Shown: piece after piece, positions 37,228-50,669 of the stretch
How positions within the stretch are numbered: position 1 is the first letter of the stretch
How the letters are laid out: each line of letters starts with the position of its first letter
Source of the DNA: Tamarix chinensis
Taxonomy: Eukaryota; Streptophyta; Magnoliopsida; Caryophyllales; Tamaricaceae
Assembly: GCA_030549775.1 (NCBI GenBank)
Contig: CM060181.1
Coordinates: 55,475,201-55,539,200, forward strand
Direction: 5' to 3'
Length of the DNA stretch: 64,000 nucleotides
The notes under the pieces: model-generated
What the model was told of the DNA's origin: nothing
Seen by the model: the letters and a program-made list of their open reading frames with translations, nothing else
Databases searched by the model: none
Program-made: the position numbers and the translations under genes

Positions 37228-38128
37228 AGTTTGGAGGAGAAGATAGGGTTCTGAGGATCAGCAGAAAAATAATGCAGGTAGGGTTTGGGGTAGCCGGCAA
37301 CGTCAATTAGCCGGCACAAATTTAGGTCGTGGTCGACTTTTTGCACAGGAAAAGGAATATTTTGCACGAAATAAAAGGAAAGTGGGTTGGGTCAGGTCAA
37401 CTGCGATTCAAGGGGAAGAGAAAGAGAGGAGAAACGGTCGGTCAAGTCAAGCATAGCTAGTGGCGCCATTTTCGGAGGCGACAAAGCTACAGGTCGACAG
37501 CGGAGGAGGAAGGAGGAAGAAGAAGGTGAATCGGCCGACTGGGGGAAAAAGAAATAAAGGAAAAAGAAGTGAGAATCGGGTCGGTCGGCAACAGTTATAC
37601 AAATTTTTAAATGGAACGCAGTGTTCCATGGGAAAAGAAGCAATATGTAGTGCTCCGGCTGCCAAGGAAGAAAAGAAAAGAAGCGAAGAATGGGCCACCG
37701 AAGAGAAGAAAGAAAAAAAGAGATTGGGCTGCAAACAGGCCCAATTAGAAGGAAGAAGGAAAAAGGAAGAAAAGAATGAAATATGGAGAAGGAAAAAGAA
37801 AAGGAAAAAAGGAAAAGAAAAATTTAGGTAGGTTGGGGTCAATTAAATTAATTAGAATATTTTAGGCATTTAGAATAAAAATATTTAATAAAATAATATT
37901 AAATTTCCTTTTTAGGCTAATTTAGGATTTTTTTAAAAAAATTCCTAAATTCCTTTTTAATTCGCAAAAAGCCCAAATTGTTCCTTATAAAAATAATTGT
38001 AAATTTCCTCTTAATTTACCCTGAATAATTCCTTCATATTCTAAAAATAATTAATTAAATTAATTTCCTAATAAATCCTTATTTAATTATATATCTTAAT
38101 ATAATTATTTTTAGGGCATTTCAGGTAT

Positions 38129-38963
38129 GGTTTTGAAGGGAGGATTTTCTCTAGCTTATGTTGGAGATTTGGAATCATGATAAATATGACTATACTAGAA
38201 GTAGATAGAATTTTGTTTCTAGAATAATCATAAGTGTTGATTATACCATGTTTATTTTTTTAAGGTTTTCGGTTTTTTGGTTGTTTCATGCGGATATTGT
38301 TGTGTGAATGATTTTAAAGTTTGGGATCATGTTATTTATGTTTCTTAGGTCATTTTTGGATTTAGATTGTGTTTGTAATGGACTATGTTTAGGATATGCG
38401 TAATTTTAATGAAGTTTTGGTGTATTTTTAGGGTAATTTTAACCTCTAGCTATCTCTGTATTTTTTTGTTGTGCTTCTAAAATTTATTTGGTTCTAATTT
38501 ATATTTTAGGTTGTTTAGATATGGTTTCATATAGCTAAAGTCTTGATTTGGGTTTGTAGAATTCAATTTATGATTTAATGAAGATTTAGCATGAAAAAGG
38601 ACATTTTTATCCATTTACATGGTCCCTGGAAATTGGCTAAACTTTGTTAAGTTTTAATGTGTTCATAGAGAATTAAATGAATAGTGTTTAAAATTACATG
38701 ATCTAGATCTTCATATGTTAAAATTTAAGCTATTTTTCTTTGTTTTAGGGTCATAATAGCCATCCTACCTATAATATGAAATTGTTCATTGAATTTTAGT
38801 ATTATATCATGTTAATTATTGATCATGGGTGTTTATTATTTAATTTCATAATTTTAAGAGAACGTTTACTATTTTAACCTAATTTTAGAAGTTTTAAGCA
38901 TTTTGAGGGGAAAATGATCATTTTGAAAAAAAAAAAAGATATTACATAAGATATTTTGGTTAT
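38129..38963. other. A+T-rich spacer, nothing recognised
   Basis: T-rich sequence with no supported gene. It continues the site into which solo LTR A inserted. Confidence 0.3.
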
Positions 38964-39517
38964 TGTTGGAAATATGTCTTAAGAATTGATCATAGAGGTT
39001 GTGTCGAACATCTGATATTTATACAACTTGGGTGGCCATAATGTCTTGGTAGAGGGTTGCTTATCACTTTTTTGCCAAAAAGCTATTTTGGACCCACAAT
39101 CAATGCTGGATGAACCTATAGAGTCACATACATGAACGAGATAGATTTAATATAAGTGGATTAAGATGTTGATCTATCCCATCCTGTCAGATCTATCCTA
39201 TACTAGATCGTATATGGTTATATATGGACTTGTCTCCCTTTATAGAGGGAGAGATCAACATTAAAGATAAAGAACTAGAAAATCATTTTTTTTAAATTCT
39301 TCTTCAACTACCTTAGAGAGAGAGAGAGAGAGAGAGAAATAATTTCTTGGTGCTAGCACACTTGGTTTTGAATTCAGTGTGTTCATGTGGATATAAGTAA
39401 ATGTGTGACATTTGCCAACGTTTATCATGCTCCAAGAGGTATGTTCCACATTGGTTAATTCGTTCTTAATAATCAAATGGATCCTATAATTATTATTAGA
39501 TCCCAAAAAACCAAAGA
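38964..39517 (+). repeat. Probable solo copia-type LTR, 554 bp
   Basis: It begins TGTTGGAAATATGTC, a common start of plant copia LTRs. It contains an ACCTATAGAGTCACATACATG segment of the kind seen in such LTRs and a TTTATAGAGGG promoter-like motif near 39240, then a GA repeat. GTTAT occurs on both sides (38959-38963 and 39518-39522). The right end reads GA rather than CA, so the boundary is provisional. Confidence 0.5.
39315..39338 (+). repeat. (GA)n microsatellite
   Basis: About 12 AG/GA units inside the probable copia LTR. Confidence 0.9.
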
Positions 39518-39522
39518 GTTAT

Positions 39523-39687
39523 TGTAAGATATTTTGAGATATCTATAAATAGGTTGAGATATTTTGTTAAATTAACCATATATTAAATAGTATCCTTCAG
39601 AATAGTAATTTGATGTGAATAGTGAAATGATGTAAATAGTAAATTCTATTAATAAATAATTGTTAGTTTTTAAATATAAGCCTTTAG
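39523..39687. other. Target sequence left of solo LTR B
   Basis: Contains iterated GAATAGT/AAATAGTAA motifs. The same motif continues after LTR B at 44433-44490, showing that B split a single older repeat. Confidence 0.5.
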
Positions 39688-40221
39688 GTATATGTAACAC
39701 CCCCAAAATTTACTACTAAAAATTTTTGTTTGAATAAAAAGGTTTTAACAAAAGTGAAATAACAAAACCGTAAATTCTAGGGATATTACCACCACACTTA
39801 GTACCAGACAGGTTCACTCCTACTGTTCCAATACTAAGTGCTAAGGCTAAGTAGGGTTAAAATCAAACATGAGTCATTAATAAAACAATGAAAGTTCATG
39901 AGAGGACTCCCTCATAGTCATACAGAAATTAGAGTGTGATTTAAGAATTACAACCCAAAGAGTGAGTAACTAAAGTTTTCCAAAAACATAAAATACCGTA
40001 CGACATGACATAACTAGAATAAGAATGAAACATGATAAAATAAGAGGAAAAACAGAGTCCGGCCGAGTCGCTCTCGATCCCCAGGTCAAGTCTAGGCTTA
40101 ATGTGCAGCCCTAACCGATGCCTTTTAGGTTTCGTAGGCATCAAAGACATCATCCCCTACCTGCACAAACTCATACAGGTCTTCTACTCGTGGGAATGAG
40201 TGGCACCCATGAAACGGGTGA

Positions 40222-40240
40222 TCAGTACGCTACGTACTGA
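40222..40240. promoter_or_regulatory. 8-bp inverted repeat with 3-bp spacer (LTR B)
   Basis: TCAGTACG-CTA-CGTACTGA forms perfect arms and contains an ACGT core. Related, less perfect versions lie near 34478-34497 (A) and 58532-58551 (D), always followed by AGTAAGGTAA. Confidence 0.55.
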
Positions 40241-40429
40241 GTAAGGTAATCATGCACTAAGGCCAAACATGCAAAACATACAACATAACATACACAACAT
40301 TATCATATAGGAAGCATACAATAATACAAATAATGAAGGCTGGCTATGCAGATAGACTTATACTTTAGATCTCTGGTAAATATATTCGTTTCACATCATA
40401 GTCTTTATCAATCCATGAGAGTGTGGGAA

Positions 40430-40785
40430 CCCACTATTATAGCCGGTGGATCGAAAACATACAGGGTAGAACACTCCTGACCACTATTTTCGCCTGTGGA
40501 TCGGTCTCCAAGGCAAGGTGCTCCTGACCACTATTATGTAGGTGGATCGGTCTGGCCCTAACTCTTATAGTGTTCCATTGTAATTATATAGTATCTTTCC
40601 CATAATTCATTTGCAACTTAGTGTTTGGTTTGTTGAGCTCGGGATCCCCCACTATTTTAGATAGTGGATCGGTCACTTATAGGATAGAACGCACCTAACC
40701 ACTATTATACGCTAGTGGATCGGTCTCTAGGGCACCCCGGCACCTGGCCACTATTATGCTGGTGGATCAGTCTAGGCCCAGCTCA
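40430..40785 (+). repeat. Hairpin module array in solo LTR B
   Basis: Six modules of the CCACTATT...GTGGATCGGTC type. The fourth can form CCACTAT against ATAGTGG, a 7-bp stem. GAGCTCGGGATCCCC divides the set into three and three. Confidence 0.82.
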
Positions 40786-42459
40786 ACAATCTTCCTCTTT
40801 AAATGATTAGTATCTTATTCGTATCTTCTCAATAAAGCTTTCACCCTTGACATTCATGTCAACAACCCTCTACTTCTATCCCCCCATAAGGGCCCGTATC
40901 ATATCTTGAGACTCCTGCACCTCCTATCATACTCCAATATCAATTCCCCCTTAAAATTACTTATGATGAAATCCCAACTCCTAAATGTGTGGGTTAAGGT
41001 CCAACACCTCGTGACATCCAACTCTAATTGGACCTATGTTGCCCAACTTCCTCTCACTTCCACTACCATTATTTTCTTTATCGCCCGACACCTTATCGCA
41101 TTTACATTCAATCTTAAATCATATCACTTTACTCCTCGATATCACATGTGATCAGAAAACCCTAGTTGGCCACTTCAAACCCTAGTATCTTTCTTCCCTC
41201 ATAAGTAACCTCCCTATTTTTCACCTAATATCTCTTCTTTCCCATGGCACCCATGCTCACCCCTCATATAATAAATTCCCACTCTTAACCTGTACTCCAC
41301 TATCCCTTAATTGTTTTACTTCCACATTTTTCCCTAGATTAGTGCTTCCTCCTAAAACCCTAATTAGGTCCCCTATACACTCTTACACCAACCTATGTAA
41401 TATTTTTCATTCCAAGTCTCCAATCACTCCAGAACTCTCCACTTAGCTTACTTACACCCCAAGGAAACTTTTTATACGTAAATTTCGTCCCTATACAGAC
41501 TCCAGCCACCCCATGCAAGCCCTCAAAGTTTCCATGCAAAACCTAGAATTCCCATGCATGGTTCCTATCTCCCATTCATTTTGATCACCTTTTCTTGTTT
41601 ATTTTCCTCTCATAGATCATAAAGTAGTTTGGTCAACTTCATATCTCCTTTAGTGAACTCACTTCCCATTTTCTTTCTTTTTATCCTTTCATCCCTATAT
41701 CATATTATCAATCATTCTAGCATACATGTTCTAGAGGGTCATAGCATATCGCATCATAATCATCATATATACATATCATACTCATGCCATAAGGAAATAC
41801 ATAAACATACCTCGACTCAAAGCTGCGCTACACATAAGACAAGTTAATGATAACCATACGATACAAGACATAGTATGATACATAACATTCAAGGCATACA
41901 AGTCACACAACACACATGGGCCTTAGCTAAATCTTTACCTAAAGCGACGCCGAGCTTGGAGCATGCTCCTACGCCTCCTTAGGGTTTTAACTTGATTCAC
42001 CTATAAGAGGAAAATACTATGGGTTAATCTCCCTCTTACCAAAGATTACCATTATTTCTACCCTACTCTGATCATATTTTACTATTAAGTCTAATAATGA
42101 TAATAGTATTTTTATAATTAAAAGTAAGATTGTTATTCTCAAAATAATTAATTGTGCCACTGCTAACCAAAATAAGTCTTAGTAGACAACATGGTTTGTG
42201 TTAAAGTAGTCATAGTGATATTCAAAGTATTAAAGGTAATAGTTCTAATATTGCTAATAATAATATTATTATTAGTTTTAGTGATAATGCTAATATCGAC
42301 CCAAACCCTAATAATAAGAACAATAATAGTGATATAAGTAATATAGAAGTAGTGAACATAATGATTTTTATATTAATAATTCCAGTAGTGATAATAGGTT
42401 AGTGATTATGAAATATTGACAAAAGACAATTTAACAATGATAATATTTATAGTAGTATT

Positions 42460-42608
42460 AAATAACAACAACAACAACAATAATAGTGATAATATTAATA
42501 ATAGTTCTCATCTTAAGAATAATACTAATGAAGGTCCTAGAAATTATATTAGTAGTAGCCTTAGTGGTAATGTGGTCAAGTATAATAATAATAATAAACC
42601 CTAAACCC

Positions 42609-42660
<52 letters not shown>

Positions 42661-42728
42661 CAAAAAGGATAATAATAATATAAGAGTCCCAACATTTACA
42701 CTAATAATAAAAGTGATAATGGCCAAGT

Positions 42729-42767
<39 letters not shown>

Positions 42768-42960
42768 CTATATTAATACTAAAGTTTTAGCCTTTTAAAT
42801 AATAATACCATAGTTATAAATATTTCTGAAGCTAGGTTAGATAATAAGAGTGCTAACATAATAATAATAATAATAACAACAACAACAACATTAATGATAA
42901 TAAGAATAAGAATAATAATAGGAATAATATTAAGAGTAATACTACTAATATTACTAAAAA
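42460..42960 (+). repeat. Mixed triplet repeats in LTR B
   Basis: AAC runs near 42464, AAT runs near 42608-42640 followed by GATAAT units, and a (GTA)n run at about 42730-42769, then scattered AAT and AAC runs. Open frames here are spurious. Confidence 0.88.
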
Positions 42961-43009
42961 TTATTAACACTTATAGAAAAATAGTTTAAGGGCTGGAGAA
43001 ATTAGAATA

Positions 43010-43350
43010 CCACCTATGGTTGGTGGCGGAATCGGTGACGGCCGTGGAGGAGGAAGAGAGGTGGAGAGATGGGGGTATGGGCTAAAGGAGAGGGAATGAG
43101 GGGTGGTTGAGGTGGTGGAAGGTGTCTCAGGTGGAGAGCGGTGGAATGGAGGTGGTGGTGCAGCTAGAAATGGTGGTGCACGGCGGTGGGTGTGGTGGCC
43201 AAAGATGGTGGAAGGTGGAGAAGGGAGAAGGAAAGGGAGGCAGGGAGAGATGGAGGTATGGGGAGGTAGGGTGAAGACCCTTGGTTGTTTTGGAGGGTGG
43301 AGGAGGTGTTAGTTGTGGCGGACGGTGGTGCGAGGGGCGGCGAGAGGTCG
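43010..43350 (+). repeat. G-rich block of LTR B
   Basis: Dense GGTGG, GGAGG and GGCGG motifs, a candidate for G-quadruplex formation. Counterparts are at 36620-37160 (A), 52310-52800 (C) and 61735-62100 (D). Confidence 0.6.
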
Positions 43351-43574
43351 ATGTGAGCTGATCGGGATGGTGATTTTGCACGACTAGGGTGGCTCGTGTA
43401 GGGCAAGGCAAGGGAGGAGGATGACTCAGATCTGTATAGGGTGGTGCGGGGAAGGCTTTGGTGGGCGACGATGATCGTTGATGGCAGCAGAATAAGGAAC
43501 TATTTGGGCCGTGGTGCAAAATGGGGATTTCTGGGCTGCGAAAACAAAGACCCGATTATGGCTGCCTATGGGGA

Positions 43575-43583
43575 TATTTATAG
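43575..43583 (+). promoter_or_regulatory. Likely LTR B TATA box
   Basis: TATTTATAG in a GGGGATATTTATAGGC context, 844 bases before the LTR end. Confidence 0.55.
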
Positions 43584-44432
43584 GCTAATTTGAGGGGAAA
43601 ATGACAAAGGAAGAAGAGGACAACTGCAGGCAGGTGAGGCAGGTCACCGAATGGAGGTGGCAGGCGGCGCATGCCCTACAAAATTGCAGGGTACGTTTAG
43701 TCGAGGTAAGGAAAAAAAAAGGAATGACAGGTATTCGTGAGGAGGGAGGACGAATTGGTTGGGTTGAAATTGGAAAGAAAATGACGGGGAGAGGCGAGGA
43801 AGGATGGTTGGACGGAGCAGGTGACTGCCGGCAGAAGAAGGGCTGCAGGTCGGGGTGCAGTCTGCATGGGGAAGAAGAAGGAAAGGGAAATGGGTGCACC
43901 GAGCAATCCAAGGGAAAGAAAAGAAAAAGAAAGAGGGCGGCTCGGCCGGGCGGCTGGCGATGGGGAAAAGGGGGCAGTCGCGTGGGCATGGGCCACACTG
44001 GAGGAAGGAAGGAAGGGAATTGGGCCGGCAGGCTGGCTTGTTTTGGGGAAGGAAGAAGAAAAGAAAAAGGAGGAAGGGGAGGAAAAAAGAAAAAAGGAAA
44101 AGGAGGGAAAAGAGAGAAAAAAAAAGGAAAAAGGAAAAAAATAGGTTGGTTGGGTGTTTAGGGTATTTTTGGTATTATTGAATATTTAAAATTAATAATA
44201 ATTAAATTCCTTTTTAGCTTAATTTGACTATTTTGGACAAATTTCCTTAACTTCCATATTAATTAGTAAAATGTCCAAATTTTGCCTAAATAATTTATTT
44301 ATTATTTTTTCCTTATTTTACCTTAATTAATTCCCTCTTTATTTTAATAAAATAATTTATTTACCTAACTTCTCTAATAAATTCTTACTATGTCATGATT
44401 CCTAAATTAGAATTTTGGGGTATTTCAGTATA

Positions 44433-46861
44433 TTTCTACAAATCCCATTATAGATGAATAGTATTTTGATAAATAGTAACTTTTTCTAAAATTGGTGTGT
44501 TAGCTTATTTTTGGTATCAATTAATATTATACCTAATAAAATGGAAAATGTCAAAGTGAAAGATTTTATTTAAAGTTAATAGGATCATTTACCCTTATAG
44601 CAAGGATCACACCTGTAGTCCATAAGGTATAGGCTATACAGTCAACCTCAGTTTGGACGTCGAGTATTGATTTAGATTATACTAAAGCAATTAACATTAA
44701 CTATGCTTCTCTCTACCCTATAAGTAACTTATATACTCTATAGGGGATATCAATACGTAAGGATAAGGTGACCAGATGATGAGTTCATATTTTAACATAT
44801 TTTATACCCTTATAATCTTAGTTTCTAGTAATTCATATGAGTAATTTATGTGAACAATTATGATTTTGTGCTAAGTGATAATAATGTTATATATTTTAGG
44901 ATTTGAGCTATAATAATATAAAATAAATGAATTTAAATTATGAGATTATTTATCAACTTTTTCTAATGATATTTTATATGTTAAGAAAAGTTTGTGGATA
45001 CTTTAGACTAATGGCCCAAAGGATCAATGACACTAGCCTAGCGCAACAAAAGGCGGTTGAATTTTCTTTTACAAAAGAAAGAAGGCATGGCAACTAAAGG
45101 GGGAGAATTGTAGTCTGTCATAGAGGAATGAACAAAAAAAAAGAAGCTAACAGTATAGTAGTAGAAGAAACAGGAAGTAGAAGAAGAAAAAAAGAAAGAA
45201 AAAGGATGACAGACATAGAGGTGTGTGAGAGAGAGGCAGGCTATAGAGGAAGTTAGAAAAGAAAGGAGGGAGCTAGCTATAGATGAGAGAAGAAGAGAGG
45301 GTGAAGTAGTCAGACAGCATAAAAATAGACAAAAAGAGAGAAGAACACATGCATGGAAGAAAAAAAATAGAGAGAGAGCTGCTAGTGCCACAAAGAAGAA
45401 AAAATAAAAGAAAGAAAAACTACACTAAAATATATGGACAACGGGAGAAAGAAAAGAGAAAAAGATACCAATTTTTTTTTTCAGATGAAATTAATTAATT
45501 TTTCATCTAAATAAATTTTTAAACTTTCATCTATAATTAATTCTGGTTATTTCTTTCTCTATTTTTTTTTATAAATATTTTTGTTTAATTAATTTGATCC
45601 TTATGATTGGCTAATTATTTATTGTTGGGAATAGACTGGAACCCTAAATTATAGTTTGAGATATGATATTTTTTCGTGTTTCATGAGATTGTTCTTTGAC
45701 TCTATTTTAATTACTATCTTTGATATATATATATATATATGATTCTATCAAGTATAATTTATATGGTGCATGCTTTGTTTTAACTTTTTCATAGTGATAG
45801 TCTGTAGAATTATTTGCTTGCTAGGTGGTCATATAAATATGCTAGAATTTATATGCATAAATTATAGTTAGGTTAGATAACAATTCACCTAATATTTTTG
45901 TGATTCACCTAATATTTATATGCATAGTATAAATTATAGTAGTGAAACATTTAGATACATGTGGGTCAATGGAGAGAAATATAACTAGAAATGCTTATTG
46001 CACTAGCTTGGGTACTTAGATTGACATCCTTCCATCTATACTAAATGCATTAAATCTAGTTAAATATAGGAGGCGTCTGTTACTACTATACTGTTAGTAT
46101 TTAATAGGATTAATATTAGTACTTTGTCGTGTTAATTATTTTAAGGAAGTAATATAAGGTGTATTGACCTACTTTTGGCTTACAACTTGGTCAATCTTCT
46201 TATATAATTAAATGATGAATTAAAAATTATTATTATATTTTGATCTGATCTAGTGGGGGCTTTTGATTTCCCTAAAATATTTATCATATTTGCGGTTATA
46301 CATTATTTTTATTATTTGATTTTTTACTTTTATTATTTTCTATTTTAAAATCCCATTAGTGTTTTCTTACTTATTTATTTTATGTGGTTTAGAGTTTGTA
46401 TTTTTATTATTTTTGAGCTAGTTAAATAAAAGTGAGCCCTCTTAATCTCCGATATAGAACGATACCCTTATTTACCAATACTATAATTGTCAACAAGAGG
46501 GTTTAAATTATATGTCAACTCTGGCTACACTACTTAGAATAGTAAGAGGATCCACGTATCATTTTTACTTTGAAAAAAAAATACATGATGCCCGCATAGT
46601 ATAAGAGATAGTTAACTTATGTCCATGAGACATAGGAGATAGTTACTTGATGCCTTTCTGGCATAGGAGTTAATTCAGTATGATTCTTAGCCCTTTTAGA
46701 AAGGATCATCCTAGATTCCCTTGTAGCACCAGCGATAGGTTGTTCCTTCATACACTAATTAAAAGTGGAAGTTACTTGATGTCCAAGAGACATAAGAGAT
46801 AAATGGTTATTGTGTTATAGTTACATGATATTCATGAGGCACAAGAGATAAATGTATTTAT
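44433..46861. other. Unassigned repeat-like region with a hairpin module array
   Basis: There is no supported gene. 45150-45420 is A+G-rich and produces spurious frames. Near 46590-46855 about five modules of the type TTGATGTCCAAGAGACATAAGAGATA occur, in which ATGTC pairs with GACAT, so another LTR-like upstream region is likely. A (TA)n run lies near 45725. Confidence 0.45.
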
Positions 46862-49800
46862 GTATATGTAACACCCCTATTTTACTAGATGAAATTTTTG
46901 TTTATGCAAAAGCATTAATTACTAAATTACCGGGTGTTATTGCCACACATAGCATAAGTCTAGCTCTCCGCCTTTCTTTTGCCAAGTGATAAGGTTAAAA
47001 AAAACTCAATCAGAGCAAATCAACAAAAATGAAATTAATACATAATAAATTTATGAATAAATGTCGTAGTTCAGTAGTATAACTAAAATATAATATGTGA
47101 CATAAGAGTCCAAAGGAAAACCAATTGTAACAAAAACTAACACCTAAAAGTACAACTCTAATTTATCCTAACTCCTTGACCCAAATGCCCATTATGAAAA
47201 TAGAACATCTTCCCAAGGACCCCACTTGTCTTGTATGTTCTTATAAACTTTGTGGCCCTTACATAGTCATATGCAAAAGTAATATCAATATGACTTTCTT
47301 GTACTGAGTAAATCACAATACCTCATAAGAGGTAGCATACCCACATTTCATATAGTCACACAAAAACCAAAATGTATACTTGAGTATAAGTCATGAACCA
47401 TACAAATAATATTCATGGAGAAACATATATTAATATCCAAGTCTCAACTCAACGGTAAAGTAATACCAAACCACTTCTCATCATTTCAAGGTGCAAAGTC
47501 ATATTAAATTAGTTAAACATATTCCAATCATATTGGTAGGGAACTAGGACAACTATTGGAACAACAATCCAAAATAATACCAAGGTAGGGCACTAAGGTG
47601 TCTACCGAACAAATAAATCCAACTCAAATCAAGATATAACACTAAGGTAACTAGCAAATAAACAATCCATTGTAATACCAAGGTAGGGCATTGAGGTAAC
47701 CACCGAACCAAGAATACATTCCTTTCATTACACTATAAACATTTTCATTTTTACTTCCTTAATAAAGAGGGACACAAATCAATCTAGGAACATAGTGTTA
47801 CACCTTGTCATATTAGAAATCAAGAGCAACACAATGCCCTTACCTTGAACCCAGGGACACAATGGTATGCCTGATCATACCCGCCCTCAAAAGCAACATA
47901 GTATCCTCCCAACCTTGGCCACCTAGTCCTTAAGTATTGATACCCTATATAGGGCCCATAAGTCACCTATAGAGTAGAATAATGTCTTAAAAACTACGAC
48001 ATGATGGCACACAAGTGAATCAAACATGAGGCCTAACACCTCACCTCCATGATAGTAACCCCTAGAGAGCAACCATTCCCAACTGAAGGTCTTTCACATT
48101 AAGTATTAATATCTTATAAAGTGATCACATAAGTTTACATATGACACATAAATTTTTATTTTCCATACTTAAACATTTTCCCTTTTATTTCCTATTAGTT
48201 AGATAAACCTTAAGGTTATAGATCCATGCCAAGTCAAGTCAAAGCCAAGGTAAACCTATCAAAAGGTTAAGGATATCCTAACATTCCTTTATTTGTAAAT
48301 GATACATTTAGTCAAAATATTGAAATACCCTTCAAAACCCTAGTTTTTGCATTTTATTCATATTTCGTATCAAACATTATTATTATAAGCGATTTGTCAT
48401 GAGCATGCAACCAGAAAATATTGCACATTATTTTAGTACATATGTAATCTTTATATTTTGGTGATTAACTGTATTTTCTACTTTTCAAGCATTTAGTGGG
48501 TCACACCCACAAAAACCTTAATAATACCGCTATCACGTATCACATCTTTCATGTGTCATATACATACATATTCAAAGCATAAAACATAATTCAAGAAGGA
48601 ATATTATAATCATAGTACATGTACCCTAAGCCATAAGAATAAGATTTATCATAAGCTAACCCTAATCATACATATATATGTATGTACATGTGAATTATCG
48701 TAACCCTATGTCCATGTATGAGCATTCATGAGGCATATACCATGGATTTGAATCATAACTTGATAATAATGGAATCCCTAACAAAATCTTAGACATGTGG
48801 ACGTAAAACATTCAATGTATTACTATGTATACAACTTAATTATTAATAATAATGTATATCATCCTTTTAGCATATTATCATTTTTTTGTGCATGCTAAAA
48901 TTCTCAAAAAGCATAAACCCTAGCATGATTCTAAGTCTAAAAGTACCTACCATGCTTGCACATAATTTCTACCATCCTATGAGTGATTGGATTTACCTAA
49001 CCTAAGCTTATATAAAAGAGGTCTTCTCCAAAGATCTCAAGGGATACCTAGGAATTTAACATCCAAACATATACATATATTAGCATATAATATTACATGA
49101 TAATAATCCACAATTACTAAAATAATTTTGGCTACCAACCGGTCAAATAAAAAAGAGGAAAGCCAAAGGAAAAACGTAACACCAATAGAGGAGTTTTGAC
49201 CGAAAAGAGTAAGTGTTGCAATAGTGAAAATGGCTAGTGTTTAAGGGACCAAGTATAACACCCCCAAAATTCACTACTGAAAAAATTAATTTTATTTAAG
49301 AATTAGCATAAGCAAAAAATCATAAATTTTGGGGATATTACCACTACACTTATTACTAGACTAGTTTTCTCCTACTGTTCCAATACCAAGTGCTAAGGCT
49401 AAAAGGAACATAATATAATTTACTCAAATTCAACTTTCATTTAAGTCAGATTAGCACGGTAAAGACATTACAAAAGATAAAAACCCACTATTAGTGTTTA
49501 CAAGAGTAAAATCTTTAAACAAGGAAATAGTAAGATTTAAAGAGAAACCCTAAAAAAATTTCAGATAATCTTTACACTCGTACTTGATACCAACTTGAAT
49601 AGCACCTATAATTAACCTGTAAGGGACACTACCCATTAAATAAGTAGGGACCCACAAATAAAACCCTTCAATACTATGGTATTAAGTAACCTTTTATACC
49701 AAACCAAAAGGCAGAGCCCGCATACAACACATCATACTTAAACGATATAAAAACGATAACATATGCGGGGTTAGGGAAAATCACAATCGACATAAGAACT

Positions 49801-50014
49801 AATGCTCAATACAACACCACGTACAATAGGAAATGCATAACATAAAGTCCTTGTACCTAGCAGCTTCATCATATACCAAAGTAGGGACAAGCACCAAAGC
49901 CAACTTATACCATATCAATGGATCATAAATGTAAAGTCAATACCTTTGGTCATAAGCCATTAATTAACATTTTTTAACATCATCTCTCGAATTATATACA
50001 TATGAGTGTGGGAA

Positions 50015-50375
50015 CCCCACTATTATAGCTGGTGGGTTGGAATACACTTCAGGACAAAACACACCTAACTACTATTATTCGCTGGTGGATTGGTCTCCAG
50101 GACACCCTACATCTAGCCACTATTCTCGCTTGTGGATCAGTCTAGGCCCGACACACATGGTGTTCCACTATAAATGATTAGTGTCTTTCCATAATTTATT
50201 ACCATCCAATGTTTGGTTTATTGAGCTCGGGATCCCCCATTATTATAACTGGTGGACCAGAAAATACTTCAAGGTAGAACACACCTGACCACTATTATTT
50301 GCCAGTGGACCGGTCTCTAAAGCATCTTATACCTGGCCACTATTATTTGCCAATGAACCGGTCTAGGCCCATCTC
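50015..50375 (+). repeat. Hairpin module array in solo LTR C
   Basis: Six degenerate CCACTATT...GTGG modules, with GAGCTCGGGATCCCC in the middle, as in the other family members. Confidence 0.78.
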
Positions 50376-50669
50376 AATAATTTTTCACTTTACGTAATTA
50401 GTATTTTATTCATGTCTTATTCAATAGGTCCATTTATATAATTTGAGGGGGGTCATGAATCTAGAGATACAAAGATATACTGACCATAATCAAGTATTCT
50501 ATATCAAGGATCATGACACACATGAAATCCTAACATATACTTCTAACATATCCAACACTAATTTTCATGCATACTTGCAAACCAAGTACCTCATGCATGA
50601 TTATAAAATAAACAACATATCATACCCGTAATCACCCATTCAACCCTATACCATGCATTGCCCTTATGA

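Larger units (their letters stand above)
33978..38123 (+). mobile_element. Giant solo LTR A (family 1), 4146 bp
   Basis: It starts TATAACACCCCAAAATTTACT (TG mutated to TA) and ends GGGCATTTCA. The 5-bp duplication GGTAT flanks it at 33973-33977 and 38124-38128. There is no second copy of the start sequence inside, no primer-binding site and no pol, so it is a single LTR left by recombination rather than a full element. The layout is start block, 8-bp inverted repeat near 34480, hairpin module array 34710-35060, palindrome at 35850, (AAT)n, G-rich block 36620-37160, TATTTATAG at 37219, purine-rich block, and A+T-rich end. Confidence 0.88.
39693..44427 (+). mobile_element. Giant solo LTR B (family 1), 4735 bp
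   Basis: It starts TGTAACACCCCCAAAATTTAC and ends GGGGTATTTCA, with the canonical TG...CA termini. The duplication GTATA flanks it (39688-39692 and 44428-44432). It is the best-preserved copy: 8-bp inverted repeat at 40222-40240, hairpin array 40430-40785, palindrome 41958-41969, triplet repeats 42460-42960, G-rich block 43010-43350, TATTTATAG at 43575, purine-rich block 44030-44140, then an A+T-rich end. There is no internal coding region. The long open frames between 43100 and 44180 arise from purine-rich composition. Confidence 0.9.

Noticed and set aside
36608..37842. Frames of 80-142 codons on both strands
   Set aside because: Composition effect of the G-rich and purine-rich blocks of solo LTR A; no domain and no conserved frame in the sister LTRs.
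33978..38123. LTR A and its relatives as complete non-autonomous elements with short terminal repeats
   Set aside because: No direct repeat of the start block near the end, no primer-binding site and no polypurine tract were seen; the TATA position near the 3' end fits a single LTR better. Kept as an alternative to be tested.
42590..42612. Interstitial telomere repeat
   Set aside because: Only about two CCCTAAA units are present, next to AAT repeats; too short to mean anything.
43601..44181. Overlapping open frames of 107-186 codons on both strands
   Set aside because: They lie in the purine-rich downstream part of solo LTR B, have extreme Lys/Glu/Arg/Gly or Pro/Ser bias, exist in several frames at once and are not conserved as frames in LTRs A, C and D.
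45038..45407. Frames of 117 (-) and 60 (+) codons
   Set aside because: A+G-rich low-complexity DNA read on both strands; no recognisable protein.
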